This document shows, in pieces, positions 1 to 8,144 of a DNA stretch of 64,000 bases. The notes below the pieces were generated by a model. The model worked only from the letters and a program-made list of their open reading frames with translations. It was not told the DNA's origin and searched no databases. The stretch spans positions 1 through 64,000 of the forward strand of contig CAZMKO010000003.1 in NCBI GenBank assembly GCA_964566965.1. The letters are read 5' to 3'. Every line of letters begins with the position of its first letter. Within the stretch, counting starts at the first letter, position 1. Source of the DNA: Oleiagrimonas sp964566965 (GTDB taxonomy: Bacteria; Pseudomonadota; Gammaproteobacteria; Xanthomonadales; Rhodanobacteraceae). A program made the position numbers and the translations under genes.

Positions 1-1715
1 TGTTCCTGATCATCACCGTGGTGCAGTTCATCGTCATCGCCAAGGGCGCCGAGCGTGTCGCCGAGGTGGCCGCGCGGTTCTCGCTGGACGCCATGCCGGG
101 CAAGCAATTGTCGATCGATTCGGACCTGCGCTCGGGGCTGCTGGACAAGGACGAAGCGCGCCGCAGGCGACGCGTGCTGGAAGTGGAAAGCCAGCTGCAC
201 GGCTCCATGGACGGCGCCATGAAGTTCGTCAAGGGTGATGCCATCTGCGGCATCGTCATCATCGTCATCAACCTGCTGGGCGGCTTCGGCGTCGGCGTGT
301 TCATGCACGGCATGGATTTGTCACAGGCCGTGCATACCTACAGCGTGCTGACCATCGGCGACGGCCTCGTCGCGCAGATTCCGGCCCTGTTGGCGGCGAT
401 GTCGGCGGGCCTGATCGTGACCCGCAGCGCCGGCAACGAGGAGTCGCGCAACCTCGGTCACATCATCAGTCGGCAGCTCTCCGGCGAGCCGCGCGTGACG
501 ATGGTGTTGGGATGCATCGCGCTGGGGATGAATTTCGTGCCCGGTTTTCCGGTGGTGGTGTTTCTTCCGCTGGGTCTGGTGATGATCGCGGTCGCCGCCT
601 GGCGCATGCGCGAGCGTGTGGATTTCCTGCGCAAGCTGTTCCGTGTCCCGCAGAGCCAGGCCGACCTGTTGCCGCCGGACATCGCCGACGCCGATGTGCT
701 GGAACCGCCGCCGGCGCTGCTGCTGGAAATGCAGATGTCCGCGCTTCAGGCGCTGGGCAGCACCCAGGTGCGCAGCCTGCTGCGACAGGTGGTGGGCGAA
801 TTGCGCGAGGAATACGGCGTGCCGTTGCCCAAGCCGGTGCTGCGTTCGGGTCGGCACCTGGCCGAGGACGGGTACGCGCTGCACGTCTATGGCGTATGCA
901 TTGCCAAGGGCGTGATCGAGCCCGACACCGTGTTCCTGCCCGGCGCGGCGCCGGCCACGGAAACAGCCTCCGGCGAGGATGACGGGCAAACGTCGGACGC
1001 GCCACCGCCGTCACGCGAGATTGCCGGGCTTCCGGGGCGCTGGGTGCCGCGCGCGGAACACCATGACGATGTGCTGGAGCCGCACCAGGTGTTGCGCCGG
1101 CATTTGCGTACCGCGCTGGAGCAGCACCTGGCCCTGTTCATCGGTATCCAGGAAACCTCCAACCTTTCCAACGGCTTGAGCCGCGACTACCCGGACCTGG
1201 TCCGCGAGATGTTGCGTGTGGTCTCGCCGCAACGTGTGGCCGAGGTACTCAAGCGCCTGGTCGAGGAGCGCGTGCCGATCCGCCAGCTGCGCGATGTGTT
1301 CGAAGCCATCACCGATGCCGCCAGCCGCGAAAAGGACATCGTGCTGGTGGCCGAATACGTGCGCATGGCGATGCGCCGCCATCTCAGCTACCGGTATGCC
1401 GACAGCAACCACATCCTGCATGTGCTGGTGGCCAAGCCGGAGCTCGAGGACCTGCTGCGGCGTTCGGTGCACAACGGTCCGTCGGGCGCGCAACTGGCGG
1501 TGGACCCGGAGACCGCGTCGCGCCTGCTCAAGCAGATCGCCGAGCATGTGACGCGCAGTGAGCGCGGACGTGCCATCGTGCTGCTGTGCTCGATGGACGT
1601 GCGGCGCCATCTGCGCAAACTGACGGAAGCGGAATTTGCGGACATACCGGTACTGTCCTACCAGGAACTGGTATCGGATCTGAGGCTGGTGCCTGTCGGG
1701 CATCTGGCGGCATGA
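1..1715 (+). CDS. sctV: Type III secretion export gate protein SctV (5' truncated by window edge)
   Basis: This is the large inner-membrane export gate of the injectisome (SctV/HrcV/YscV/LcrD family, related to FlhA). It forms a nonameric ring whose cytoplasmic domain receives substrates and chaperones from the ATPase complex. The frame is open from base 3, and the visible protein is about 570 residues against roughly 690 for the family, so the first 120 or so residues lie outside the window. The signature QFIVIAKGAERVAEVAARF and the following DAMPGKQ stretch are characteristic. Further hydrophobic segments follow (around bases 250-330, 360-420 and 490-600). The C-terminal half is a soluble export-gate domain with a low-complexity linker near bases 960-1020. 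sctC follows after a short gap, so it is the first visible gene of the operon. Confidence 0.97.
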   Translation, partial: FLIITVVQFIVIAKGAERVAEVAARFSLDAMPGKQLSIDSDLRSGLLDKDEARRRRRVLEVESQLHGSMDGAMKFVKGDAICGIVIIVINLLGGFGVGVFMHGMDLSQAVHTYSVLTIGDGLVAQIPALLAAMSAGLIVTRSAGNEESRNLGHIISRQLSGEPRVTMVLGCIALGMNFVPGFPVVVFLPLGLVMIAVAAWRMRERVDFLRKLFRVPQSQADLLPPDIADADVLEPPPALLLEMQMSALQALGSTQVRSLLRQVVGELREEYGVPLPKPVLRSGRHLAEDGYALHVYGVCIAKGVIEPDTVFLPGAAPATETASGEDDGQTSDAPPPSREIAGLPGRWVPRAEHHDDVLEPHQVLRRHLRTALEQHLALFIGIQETSNLSNGLSRDYPDLVREMLRVVSPQRVAEVLKRLVEERVPIRQLRDVFEAITDAASREKDIVLVAEYVRMAMRRHLSYRYADSNHILHVLVAKPELEDLLRRSVHNGPSGAQLAVDPETASRLLKQIAEHVTRSERGRAIVLLCSMDVRRHLRKLTEAEFADIPVLSYQELVSDLRLVPVGHLAA

Positions 1716-1752
1716 GCGGGGGCTGAAAGACATGACAATCAGAGGAGGCGTG

Positions 1753-3699
1753 ATGCGTCACGACCATGACAAGACAGGCGGGCGGCGTATGCGTACGTTG
1801 TGCGTTGCATTGGGGTTGTTTGCGGGGGTGGCGCTCAGCGCCGGGCTGCAGGCGAAGACGATTCCGTTCAACAGCGGCAAGACCGAGATGCAGCTCAACA
1901 ACACGTTGAGTGAAATCCTGCCGCGGTTTTTCCAGAACCAGGGCCTGAGCGTGGTGCTCAGCCCCGGCGTGGCGTCGCGCGCCGGCACCATCAGCGGTCC
2001 GTTCAGCGGTACCTACCAGTCGATCTGGGAAAAGCTGGCGCGTACCAACGACCTGATCGGCTACTACGACGGGTCGCGCGTCTACGTGTACCTCAGCGCC
2101 GAACGCGGCACCGATTTCACCAGCATTCCGGTGTCCGCCGAGCAGCCGTTCATCGACGCCATGCGGCGCGTGAACTGGCGTGACGACCACAACAAGTGGA
2201 GCCTCGAGCAGAACTCGGGGCTGATCTCGATCGAGGGCGTGCCGCGCTTCGTCCAGCAAGTGAAGCAGATGGCCGGCACGGTCTCCAATCTCAGCCAGGG
2301 CAGCACCACCAGCTTCAAGCTGTACCCGCTCAAATACGCCTGGGCCGCCGACACCACCATCGATCTCGGCGGTCAGCAGACCGTGATTCCCGGCGTGGCC
2401 AGCGTGCTGCGCGCGCTGGTCGGGCACAACCCCGAGGGCTTCAGCACGGCCCAGACCCGGATCGAACCCTCGCGCCAGCGGGGATTGCGCGGCCAGGGCA
2501 TGGCATCGGTCGGCACCGGTGGTCGTCTGCCGCCGCCGCTGGGCGACTACAGTGATCAGGGCATGGATGATGGCGGCAACGTGATCGCCGCGGCCAGCCC
2601 GGGCATGCAGACCATCGCCGGCAACGGCAACGTGCGCATCGTGGCCGACAGCTTCCGCAATGCCATCATCGTGCGTGATCGCCCCGACCGCCTGCCCATG
2701 TACGACGACCTGATCCGTCAGCTCGACGTGCCGCAGCAGATGATCGAAATCGAAGCGACCATCATCGACGTCAACAAGAGCAAGCTGCGTGAGTGGGGCA
2801 TCGACTGGTATTACCACAACGGCAGCACCACCGTGGGCTTCGATCCGGACGGCTCGTCCAAGCGCAACCTCATCAATGTGCTGGGGCTGGGTGACAGTCG
2901 CTTCCTCGATCAGCTGTTCGGTTTCCAGCTTGGCGCCATCCTGGGCGATCCGGCGCACTTCATCGCGCGCGTCAATGCGCTGGAGAACGACGACATCACG
3001 CACATCGTGACCCACCCGCAGGTGATCACCATGAACGACGTGCCGGCGGTCATCGAGAAGAACGAGACCATCTACGTGCCGGTGTCCGGTGCCTACAGCA
3101 CCGACCTGTTCAATGTGGTTGCCGGCACCACCATGCGCGTGACGCCGCACGTGGTGCACGACAACGGCCGCTCGTTCATCCGCATGCGCGTGCAGATCAA
3201 GGACGGCGGCTACAAGCTGCAGAAACAGGACGCCACCAAGGTGCGCTACCCGATCGTGCAGGAGAACGCGGTCAATACGCAGGCCATCATCCGCGACGGG
3301 CAGGGCCTGCTGCTGGGCGGCATGGTGCTGGACAGCCTGGACAACACCGAAAGCAAGGTGCCGATCCTGGGCGACATTCCGCTGCTGGGCTACCTGTTCA
3401 AGCACACCGCCAAGAAGCGCGAGCATACCGAGCGTCTGTTCCTGATCACGCCGCGCTTGGTCATGCTCAATCAGATCACCGGCCAGCGTTCGCCGAGTTC
3501 GCCCAACGTGACCATGGACACCCAGGCGCAGCTGGACAAGCAGCAGAAGTCCGACGAGGCGTGGTGGAACTTCAAGGGCAACACCACCCGTCAGCCGGCA
3601 CCGCTGCCGGTGGTGCATCCGGCCGATACGCCCGCGGGCATGAATGCCGACACGGACGCCGCGCACTCGGGTGACCACAAGTCCGGCAAGGGCCACTGA
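1753..3699 (+). CDS. sctC: Type III secretion outer-membrane secretin SctC
   Basis: SctC (YscC/HrcC/InvG) forms the outer-membrane ring through which the needle leaves the cell. ATG 1753 is preferred because AGAGGAGG sits four bases upstream; ATG 1732 in frame has no such site, and a third ATG is at 1789. The 648-residue product opens with a signal peptide ending near SAGLQA. N0/N1/N3-type ring-building domains follow, including FRNAIIVRDRPDR before an RQLDVPQQMIEIEA segment. The C-terminal secretin barrel holds IVTHPQVITMNDVPA and the conserved ESKVPILGDIPLLGYLFK. The last 60 residues are polar and His/Asp-rich, where secretins often bind a pilotin. The gene lies between sctV and sctD in one operon. 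Confidence 0.96.
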   Translation: MRHDHDKTGGRRMRTLCVALGLFAGVALSAGLQAKTIPFNSGKTEMQLNNTLSEILPRFFQNQGLSVVLSPGVASRAGTISGPFSGTYQSIWEKLARTNDLIGYYDGSRVYVYLSAERGTDFTSIPVSAEQPFIDAMRRVNWRDDHNKWSLEQNSGLISIEGVPRFVQQVKQMAGTVSNLSQGSTTSFKLYPLKYAWAADTTIDLGGQQTVIPGVASVLRALVGHNPEGFSTAQTRIEPSRQRGLRGQGMASVGTGGRLPPPLGDYSDQGMDDGGNVIAAASPGMQTIAGNGNVRIVADSFRNAIIVRDRPDRLPMYDDLIRQLDVPQQMIEIEATIIDVNKSKLREWGIDWYYHNGSTTVGFDPDGSSKRNLINVLGLGDSRFLDQLFGFQLGAILGDPAHFIARVNALENDDITHIVTHPQVITMNDVPAVIEKNETIYVPVSGAYSTDLFNVVAGTTMRVTPHVVHDNGRSFIRMRVQIKDGGYKLQKQDATKVRYPIVQENAVNTQAIIRDGQGLLLGGMVLDSLDNTESKVPILGDIPLLGYLFKHTAKKREHTERLFLITPRLVMLNQITGQRSPSSPNVTMDTQAQLDKQQKSDEAWWNFKGNTTRQPAPLPVVHPADTPAGMNADTDAAHSGDHKSGKGH

Positions 3700-3712
3700 G
3701 CCGCCATTCGAG

Positions 3713-5044
3713 ATGCCGATGATGAGCCGCGCCACCACCAGCAAGGGCCAGTCGCCGAAGGCGCAGATGGATCTGCGCGTGTTCAGCGGCATCCATGCCG
3801 GTGCCGAGGTGCGCCTGCCCGAGCGCGGCATCCTGATGATCGGCCGCGCCGACGACTGCGACCTGATCATCAGCGATCCCGGCATCGCCGAGCACCATTG
3901 CGTGCTTACCGTGGTCGATGACCAGGTCCTGTTGCGCACCCTGGAAGGACGTGTGGAGATCGAGGGAGGTGACGGTCGCCGGCGTGGCGAAAATGTCACC
4001 CTCGAACATTTTCACATCATCCATCTGGGCGAGCGGGTGAGCATGGCCGTCGGGCCGCACTGGAGTGATCGCTGGCAGAAGCTGGTCGACGCCGCCGGCG
4101 GTGACGGCGATGACGGTGGCGCGCCGGGAGTCGATCGTCGCGTATTGTGGATGGCCGGGGGCCTGCTTGCCGTCGCCGCCCTGGTCCTGTTTGGGGGCTG
4201 GAGCCTGATCCATGAACCGCCGTCGGTGGTGCACCAGGTCGAGCAGAAGACCACGCGTGCGCATCAGATTCTCGCGTCCATGTCGCTGAGCCAGCATGTT
4301 CGGGTCAGCAACCAGGCCGACGGCACCCTGATATTGAGCGGCGTGGTCGGCAGTCCGGAGGAACTGCGGACGTTGAAGCAACGCCTGCAGGCGGCCGGCC
4401 TGTCACCGCAGATGCAGGTGCGCGACTGGCCCAGCGTCAAGCAGGAAGTCGAGACGGTGTTCGCCATGTACGGGCACGAGGTCCAGGTGAAATTGGACAA
4501 GCGCAGCTCGGCGATCATCGCCTTCGGTCATTTCGGCAACATGGATGCCGGCAAACTGAAAACGCTGCGGGGAAAGGTCTTCGGTTCGCCGGAAATGCAG
4601 CAACTGGACCGGGACATCGGGTCGCTGAAAGCCGACATCGTGGACTATGACGCCAAGGACGAGCCGCCACCGGGACCGGATCCGGACAAGGCCATCCGCC
4701 AAGTCAAGGTGGATGCCGATGGCATGCCTTACATCATCACCGAAGACCTGTCGCACTATTACCCCAACAGCGAATTGCCCGGTTTCGGCAAGTTCATCGG
4801 CGCCTACCCGGAAGATGGCACCGTGCTGATCGAGTTGCCCAACCACAAGGTCATGCAGCTGCGCCGGCGTACCAAATACCGGGAGCTGGAGCCGGAGGAC
4901 ACGCATGCCGGCCCGCTGCTTCCGGCCGCCGCGGCATCGGTCTCCGGCGTCATCCAGCAGGTGCCGCTGAAGCAGGCCTTCGGGGCCGATGCCACCCACG
5001 TGGCGCCGGATTCGCCGGCGCCGGAGTCATCACATGTTCATTAG
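3713..5044 (+). CDS. sctD: Type III secretion inner-membrane ring protein SctD (FHA domain)
   Basis: SctD (YscD/PrgH/MxiG) forms the outer of the two inner-membrane rings and bridges to the secretin. The product of about 443 residues begins with a forkhead-associated domain (roughly residues 15-115, with GIAEHHC). One transmembrane helix follows near residues 143-166, then a periplasmic part with BON-like ring-building repeats. Three in-frame ATGs lie together at 3713, 3719 and 3722 with no convincing ribosome site, so the exact start is uncertain by three residues. It begins 13 bases after the sctC stop. The N-terminal FHA plus single helix is the YscD-type architecture and agrees with the Ysc-like gene order. 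Confidence 0.93.
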   Translation: MPMMSRATTSKGQSPKAQMDLRVFSGIHAGAEVRLPERGILMIGRADDCDLIISDPGIAEHHCVLTVVDDQVLLRTLEGRVEIEGGDGRRRGENVTLEHFHIIHLGERVSMAVGPHWSDRWQKLVDAAGGDGDDGGAPGVDRRVLWMAGGLLAVAALVLFGGWSLIHEPPSVVHQVEQKTTRAHQILASMSLSQHVRVSNQADGTLILSGVVGSPEELRTLKQRLQAAGLSPQMQVRDWPSVKQEVETVFAMYGHEVQVKLDKRSSAIIAFGHFGNMDAGKLKTLRGKVFGSPEMQQLDRDIGSLKADIVDYDAKDEPPPGPDPDKAIRQVKVDADGMPYIITEDLSHYYPNSELPGFGKFIGAYPEDGTVLIELPNHKVMQLRRRTKYRELEPEDTHAGPLLPAAAASVSGVIQQVPLKQAFGADATHVAPDSPAPESSHVH

Positions 5045-5056
5045 CGTCGTGCATGG

Positions 5057-5134
5057 TGCAGGAATGCCCTGCGCGAATGAAGGGCCACATCCCCGGGTGG
5101 GATGTGTATCCGCCGCAGCCGCGATCCGGCTGCG
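5057..5134 (+). promoter_or_regulatory. Cluster of three RNA hairpins between sctD and sctF
   Basis: The 149-base gap before the needle gene holds three consecutive inverted repeats. GCAGG/CCTGC lies at about 5058-5072. ACATCCC/GGGATGT is at 5087-5105. CGCAGCCG/CGGCTGCG is at 5114-5134, a perfect 8-base stem with a 5-base loop. No T-tract follows, so intrinsic termination is unlikely. In a tightly packed operon such a structured gap could mark a processing or mRNA-stability point that raises needle expression, or an internal promoter. That role is inference. Confidence 0.5.
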
Positions 5135-5193
5135 TCATCCCGGCTGCGACCATCGCGTGTCGCGGTCCATTGAGGAATGTCAGGAGTGCAATC

Positions 5194-5562
5194 ATGAGTA
5201 ACGGTTCGACTGTCGACGGCAACGGTGCCACCACCCAGTTTCCGACCCTGAGCCACAACATCGGTACCAGTGGTGCCATGGCCGGGCGTTCGGCCACCAG
5301 CGAGGATTCCAAGAGCTGGTTCGAGGCCATGGCCAAGGCCTGGGGCAGTGCCCTGGACAAGCAGGCCGGCAAGATCACCGATCTGTCGTCCAACATCACT
5401 ACCGAAGGCGGCCCGAACAGCCCCGAAGGTGGCGCGGACAACCCGTCGGTGCTGACCATGCTGACCGCCGAAAGCCTGAAGATGCAGTTCCTCTCGCAGA
5501 GTGCGTCGAGCTCCAACAATGCGGTCGGCCGCGCTCTCGAAACCATCGGCCGCAAGCAGTAA
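5194..5562 (+). CDS. sctF: Putative type III secretion needle protein SctF
   Basis: This 122-residue protein lies where Ysc-type operons place the needle subunit, between sctD and sctI. The last 41 residues, from DNPSVLTML to the end, line up without gaps against the C-terminal half of PscF/YscF-type needles. They share the DNP, spaced leucines, a central Lys and Ser, and a terminal IxxK pattern. A helical WFEAMAKAWGSALDKQ segment precedes a Gly/Pro/Asn turn, giving the expected helix-turn-helix. It is longer than the usual 80-90 residues because of about 40 polar N-terminal residues. AGGAG lies seven bases before ATG 5194. An unrecognised early substrate is the alternative. Confidence 0.7.
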   Translation: MSNGSTVDGNGATTQFPTLSHNIGTSGAMAGRSATSEDSKSWFEAMAKAWGSALDKQAGKITDLSSNITTEGGPNSPEGGADNPSVLTMLTAESLKMQFLSQSASSSNNAVGRALETIGRKQ

Positions 5563-5604
5563 GCATGCCCCCGGCGGGGGACGGAAGAATCGGGAGGAAA
5601 GCCC

Positions 5605-6036
5605 ATGAGTATCGATGTATCCGCGATGCAGTTCGTCAATTTGTCGAACTACAGTTCCAGCCAGGCGATGCAGGGCGCCGGCGGCACCGCCGCCAGCGCC
5701 ACGGCGCACGCTTCGGACGTGTCCAGCTTCCGGCAGACGTTTGCCGACGCCAAACCGGTCGAGGAGGCCAGCCAGACGGTGACGACGCCGCAGGTGGAAG
5801 GCACCTCGCCCGGTATCAAGTCCATTCTCGGCCAGTTCGATTCGCTCAACGGCAACGCGTCCAAGCTGACCCAGCTTGCCGACGAGGTCCGGGCCAGCGG
5901 TGACGACCTCAAGCCCAGTCAGATCATCGACATGACGCTGCAGGCGCACGAGCTGGTGTTCCAGGCCGAGTTGACCTCCAACGTGGCCAACCGCAGCTCC
6001 GAGGGTGTACAGCAATTGTTCCGCCAGCAATCCTGA
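5605..6036 (+). CDS. sctI: Type III secretion inner rod protein SctI
   Basis: SctI (YscI/PrgJ/HrpB family) makes the inner rod or adapter joining the needle to the export apparatus. The 143-residue protein has a variable Ser/Ala/Thr-rich N-terminus. Its conserved C-terminus reads KPSQIIDMTLQAHE, then ELTSNVANRSSEGVQQLF and QQS, matching the SctI family pattern. GGGAGGAAAG precedes ATG 5605 at good spacing. It sits 42 bases after sctF and 8 bases before sctJ, the usual F-I-J order. Confidence 0.92.
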   Translation: MSIDVSAMQFVNLSNYSSSQAMQGAGGTAASATAHASDVSSFRQTFADAKPVEEASQTVTTPQVEGTSPGIKSILGQFDSLNGNASKLTQLADEVRASGDDLKPSQIIDMTLQAHELVFQAELTSNVANRSSEGVQQLFRQQS

Positions 6037-6044
6037 GGACGGAT

Positions 6045-6836
6045 GTGATCAACATTGCCACCCGTTCGACGGGCCTGCCGCGCCTGCTGGTGCTGCTTCT
6101 GGCCGTAACCCTGCTGGCCGGTTGCGGCCGCAGCGTGCTGTACTCGCAGCTTGACGAGACCCAGGCCAACGAGGTGCTTGCCGCGTTGATCGACCACAAC
6201 GTCGATGCCCGCAAGGAGGCGGACAAGCGCGGCGAAGGCTGGCAGGTCCTGGTTGATCGTGGCGACATGCCGGCGGCCATGGCGGTGTTGCACAACGCCG
6301 GTCTGCCGCACAGCAGCACCGACATCGGCGCGATGTTCGAGAAGCAGGGCTTCGTGTCGTCGCCGCTGGAGGACAAGCAGCGTTATATCTACGCGCGCCA
6401 GCAGCAGTTGAACCAGACCCTGCGCCAGTTGGACGGCGTGGTGGACGCCTACGTGTACTTGTCGGTGCCCGACAAGAACCCGCTCAGCGAGAGCCCGGTG
6501 GTCGGCTCGGCGTCGGTGATCCTGATCGTGGCGCCAAATGCCGACATCAAGTCGCAGACCACCGAGATCAAGGCTGCGGTGATGAACGGCACCGAGAGCC
6601 TCACCGACCCTACGCGGGTCAGTGTGACCACGTTCCGGCGCAATCCGACGCCGGTCAATGTGTCCGACGCGCAGGCGGCCGCGTTTGGCGCCGACCTCGG
6701 CCCGGTGCTGTTGATCGGCCTGGCCGGCCTGGCGGTGCTGCTGGCCGTGTTGCTGCTGTGGCGCAACCGCAAGTCGCTGGTGGGTGCGCGTGGGGCGCGG
6801 GGCATCAGTCGTGGCGGGCGTGAGCGTGAACGCTGA
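6045..6836 (+). CDS. sctJ: Type III secretion inner-membrane ring lipoprotein SctJ
   Basis: SctJ (YscJ/PrgK/HrcJ, related to FliF) forms the inner of the two inner-membrane rings. The 263-residue product starts at GTG 6045 with GAGGA five bases upstream. It carries a lipoprotein signal with lipobox LLAGC, so Cys27 is the predicted lipid attachment site. Two periplasmic ring-building domains follow, including KQRYIYARQQQLNQTL and DGVVDAYVYLSVPDKNP. A C-terminal transmembrane helix of Leu/Val/Ala lies near residues 216-238, and the tail is short and Arg-rich. An overlapping ATG at 6043 is out of frame. The 3' end overlaps the likely start of sctK. Confidence 0.96.
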   Translation: MINIATRSTGLPRLLVLLLAVTLLAGCGRSVLYSQLDETQANEVLAALIDHNVDARKEADKRGEGWQVLVDRGDMPAAMAVLHNAGLPHSSTDIGAMFEKQGFVSSPLEDKQRYIYARQQQLNQTLRQLDGVVDAYVYLSVPDKNPLSESPVVGSASVILIVAPNADIKSQTTEIKAAVMNGTESLTDPTRVSVTTFRRNPTPVNVSDAQAAAFGADLGPVLLIGLAGLAVLLAVLLLWRNRKSLVGARGARGISRGGRERER

Positions 6837-7509
6837 CGGTGCCACCGCTGCCGCTCCGGCATTGCGCCCCCTGGACGTGGTGCATCCGGCGCATTTTGCC
6901 GGCATGCCGCATGCCCTGGTGCAGCGTGGCCTGCAGTCGCGTCACGGCCGACGCCTGCTGTATCGCCGGGCGTGCCGACTGGATCCCGACGTGTTCCAGC
7001 CCCGCTCCGGCGGTTGGGACGACTGGGTACCCGCCGCGCCGTGGCTGGCCTGGCCGCGCGGGCGGCTGGAGCGTTTCGCGCGTCTGCTGGGCGTGACGGC
7101 CGTCGGTCCGGCTTTGCGGATCATCCTGCAACGCGACAAGGTGTTGTTCCTGCGCCGCGTCGCCGGCGAGGAGGCTTGGCGCCTCATGCAGGCGCACGAC
7201 CCCTGGGACGGTCCGGCGCCCGACACCGTGCGCCATCTTGGCAGCGCGCTGCTGCGCCGCGCGGGAACGGACGCGGCCGCCCTTGCCGATGCCTTCGTGC
7301 GTCGCGGCACCATTGAATTCATCGGTCACGCCGACCGCACCGCGCCGTTGCTGGCGCGACGCCTGCGTCTGGCGTTTGCCGGCGACGTGGACGCGTCATG
7401 CGCTCGTGAATGCTGGCTGCCGGCGCCCGCCGTGGACCGGCTCGTCGCCGAGTGCCACGAACGCTGGCAAGCCGAAGAGGCGCCCCGGCCGCAGGAGGAC
7501 GCGTCGTGA
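6820..7509 (+). CDS. sctK: Type III secretion sorting-platform protein SctK
   Basis: SctK (YscK/MxiK family) links the cytoplasmic sorting-platform pods to the inner-membrane ring. The family is weakly conserved. Here the order between sctJ and sctL, the size of about 229 residues, and features such as LDVVHPAHF near the N-terminus and a Trp/Pro-rich WDDWVPAAPWLAWP segment support the call. The start is uncertain: in-frame GTGs occur at 6784, 6811, 6820 and 6826, all inside the sctJ 3' end, and none has a strong ribosome site. The stop overlaps the sctL start as GTGA. Its codon use resembles its neighbours. Confidence 0.75.
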   Translation: MSVNADGATAAAPALRPLDVVHPAHFAGMPHALVQRGLQSRHGRRLLYRRACRLDPDVFQPRSGGWDDWVPAAPWLAWPRGRLERFARLLGVTAVGPALRIILQRDKVLFLRRVAGEEAWRLMQAHDPWDGPAPDTVRHLGSALLRRAGTDAAALADAFVRRGTIEFIGHADRTAPLLARRLRLAFAGDVDASCARECWLPAPAVDRLVAECHERWQAEEAPRPQEDAS

Positions 7510-8144
7510 ACGCCCTGGTCAGCAACGACGATCAATTCCGCATGTACGTGGAGTCGGGCCGTATTCCGGCCGATGCCTGGATTCCGCTGAACGAGGCGCA
7601 TCGCATCGTCGAGCGGGCCAATGAGCTGCTGCGCGAGGCCGAGGCCCGCGTCGAGGAAATCAAGGCCAATGCGCGCTTCGAGGGCCTCATCGAGGGTCGT
7701 GAACGCGGACTGCGCGACTGCGCCCGTGCCATGCAGGCACTGATCCAGGCGCGGGCTGTGGCCACCGACGAGTTGCGCCGTCGCGCCGGCGAGGTGGCCA
7801 TCGGCGTGGTCAAGCACATCGCGCCGTCGATCGGTGCCGAGCGCCTGGTCGCCTCGCTGGTGGCGGAGGCGATGCAGCGCATGGTGTTCGAACCGCATTT
7901 GCTGGTGCGCATCCATCCGGACGTGGTCGAGCCGGCCCGCCGGGAGATTCGCGCCCTCGGCGCCGCCGTGCCGCCGGATATCGAGATCATCGGCGACCCG
8001 GACCTGGGACGGCTCGACTGCATCATCGAGTCGGAAGGCGGCGTGGTGCGCGCGGGGTTCAACGAACAGCTGGAGCAGACACGGCGTATCCTGGCCGCCG
8101 CCGAGCGCAGCAACGGAGCACGCGATGAGCGATCCGGAGACTGA
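7506..8144 (+). CDS. sctL: Type III secretion stator protein SctL
   Basis: SctL (YscL/HrpE-type, related to FliH and to the V/F-ATPase stalk) binds the ATPase SctN as a dimer and connects it to the pods. GTG 7506 overlaps the sctK stop as GTGA and yields 212 residues. The N-terminus (YVESGRIPADAWIPL) is followed by a long Ala/Glu/Arg-rich helical region and then the conserved C-terminal domain. That domain contains VVKHIAPSIGAERL, LVRIHPDVVEPARRE and LDCIIESEGGVVRAGFNEQL. The gene overlaps sctN by 20 bases, consistent with translational coupling of a stator-ATPase pair. Confidence 0.92.
   Translation: MNALVSNDDQFRMYVESGRIPADAWIPLNEAHRIVERANELLREAEARVEEIKANARFEGLIEGRERGLRDCARAMQALIQARAVATDELRRRAGEVAIGVVKHIAPSIGAERLVASLVAEAMQRMVFEPHLLVRIHPDVVEPARREIRALGAAVPPDIEIIGDPDLGRLDCIIESEGGVVRAGFNEQLEQTRRILAAAERSNGARDERSGD

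Noticed and set aside
1528..3999. An 823-codon open frame on the minus strand across sctV-sctC-sctD
   Set aside because: His/Asp/Arg-rich composition without domains, lying antisense to three clearly identified genes; a product of high GC content.
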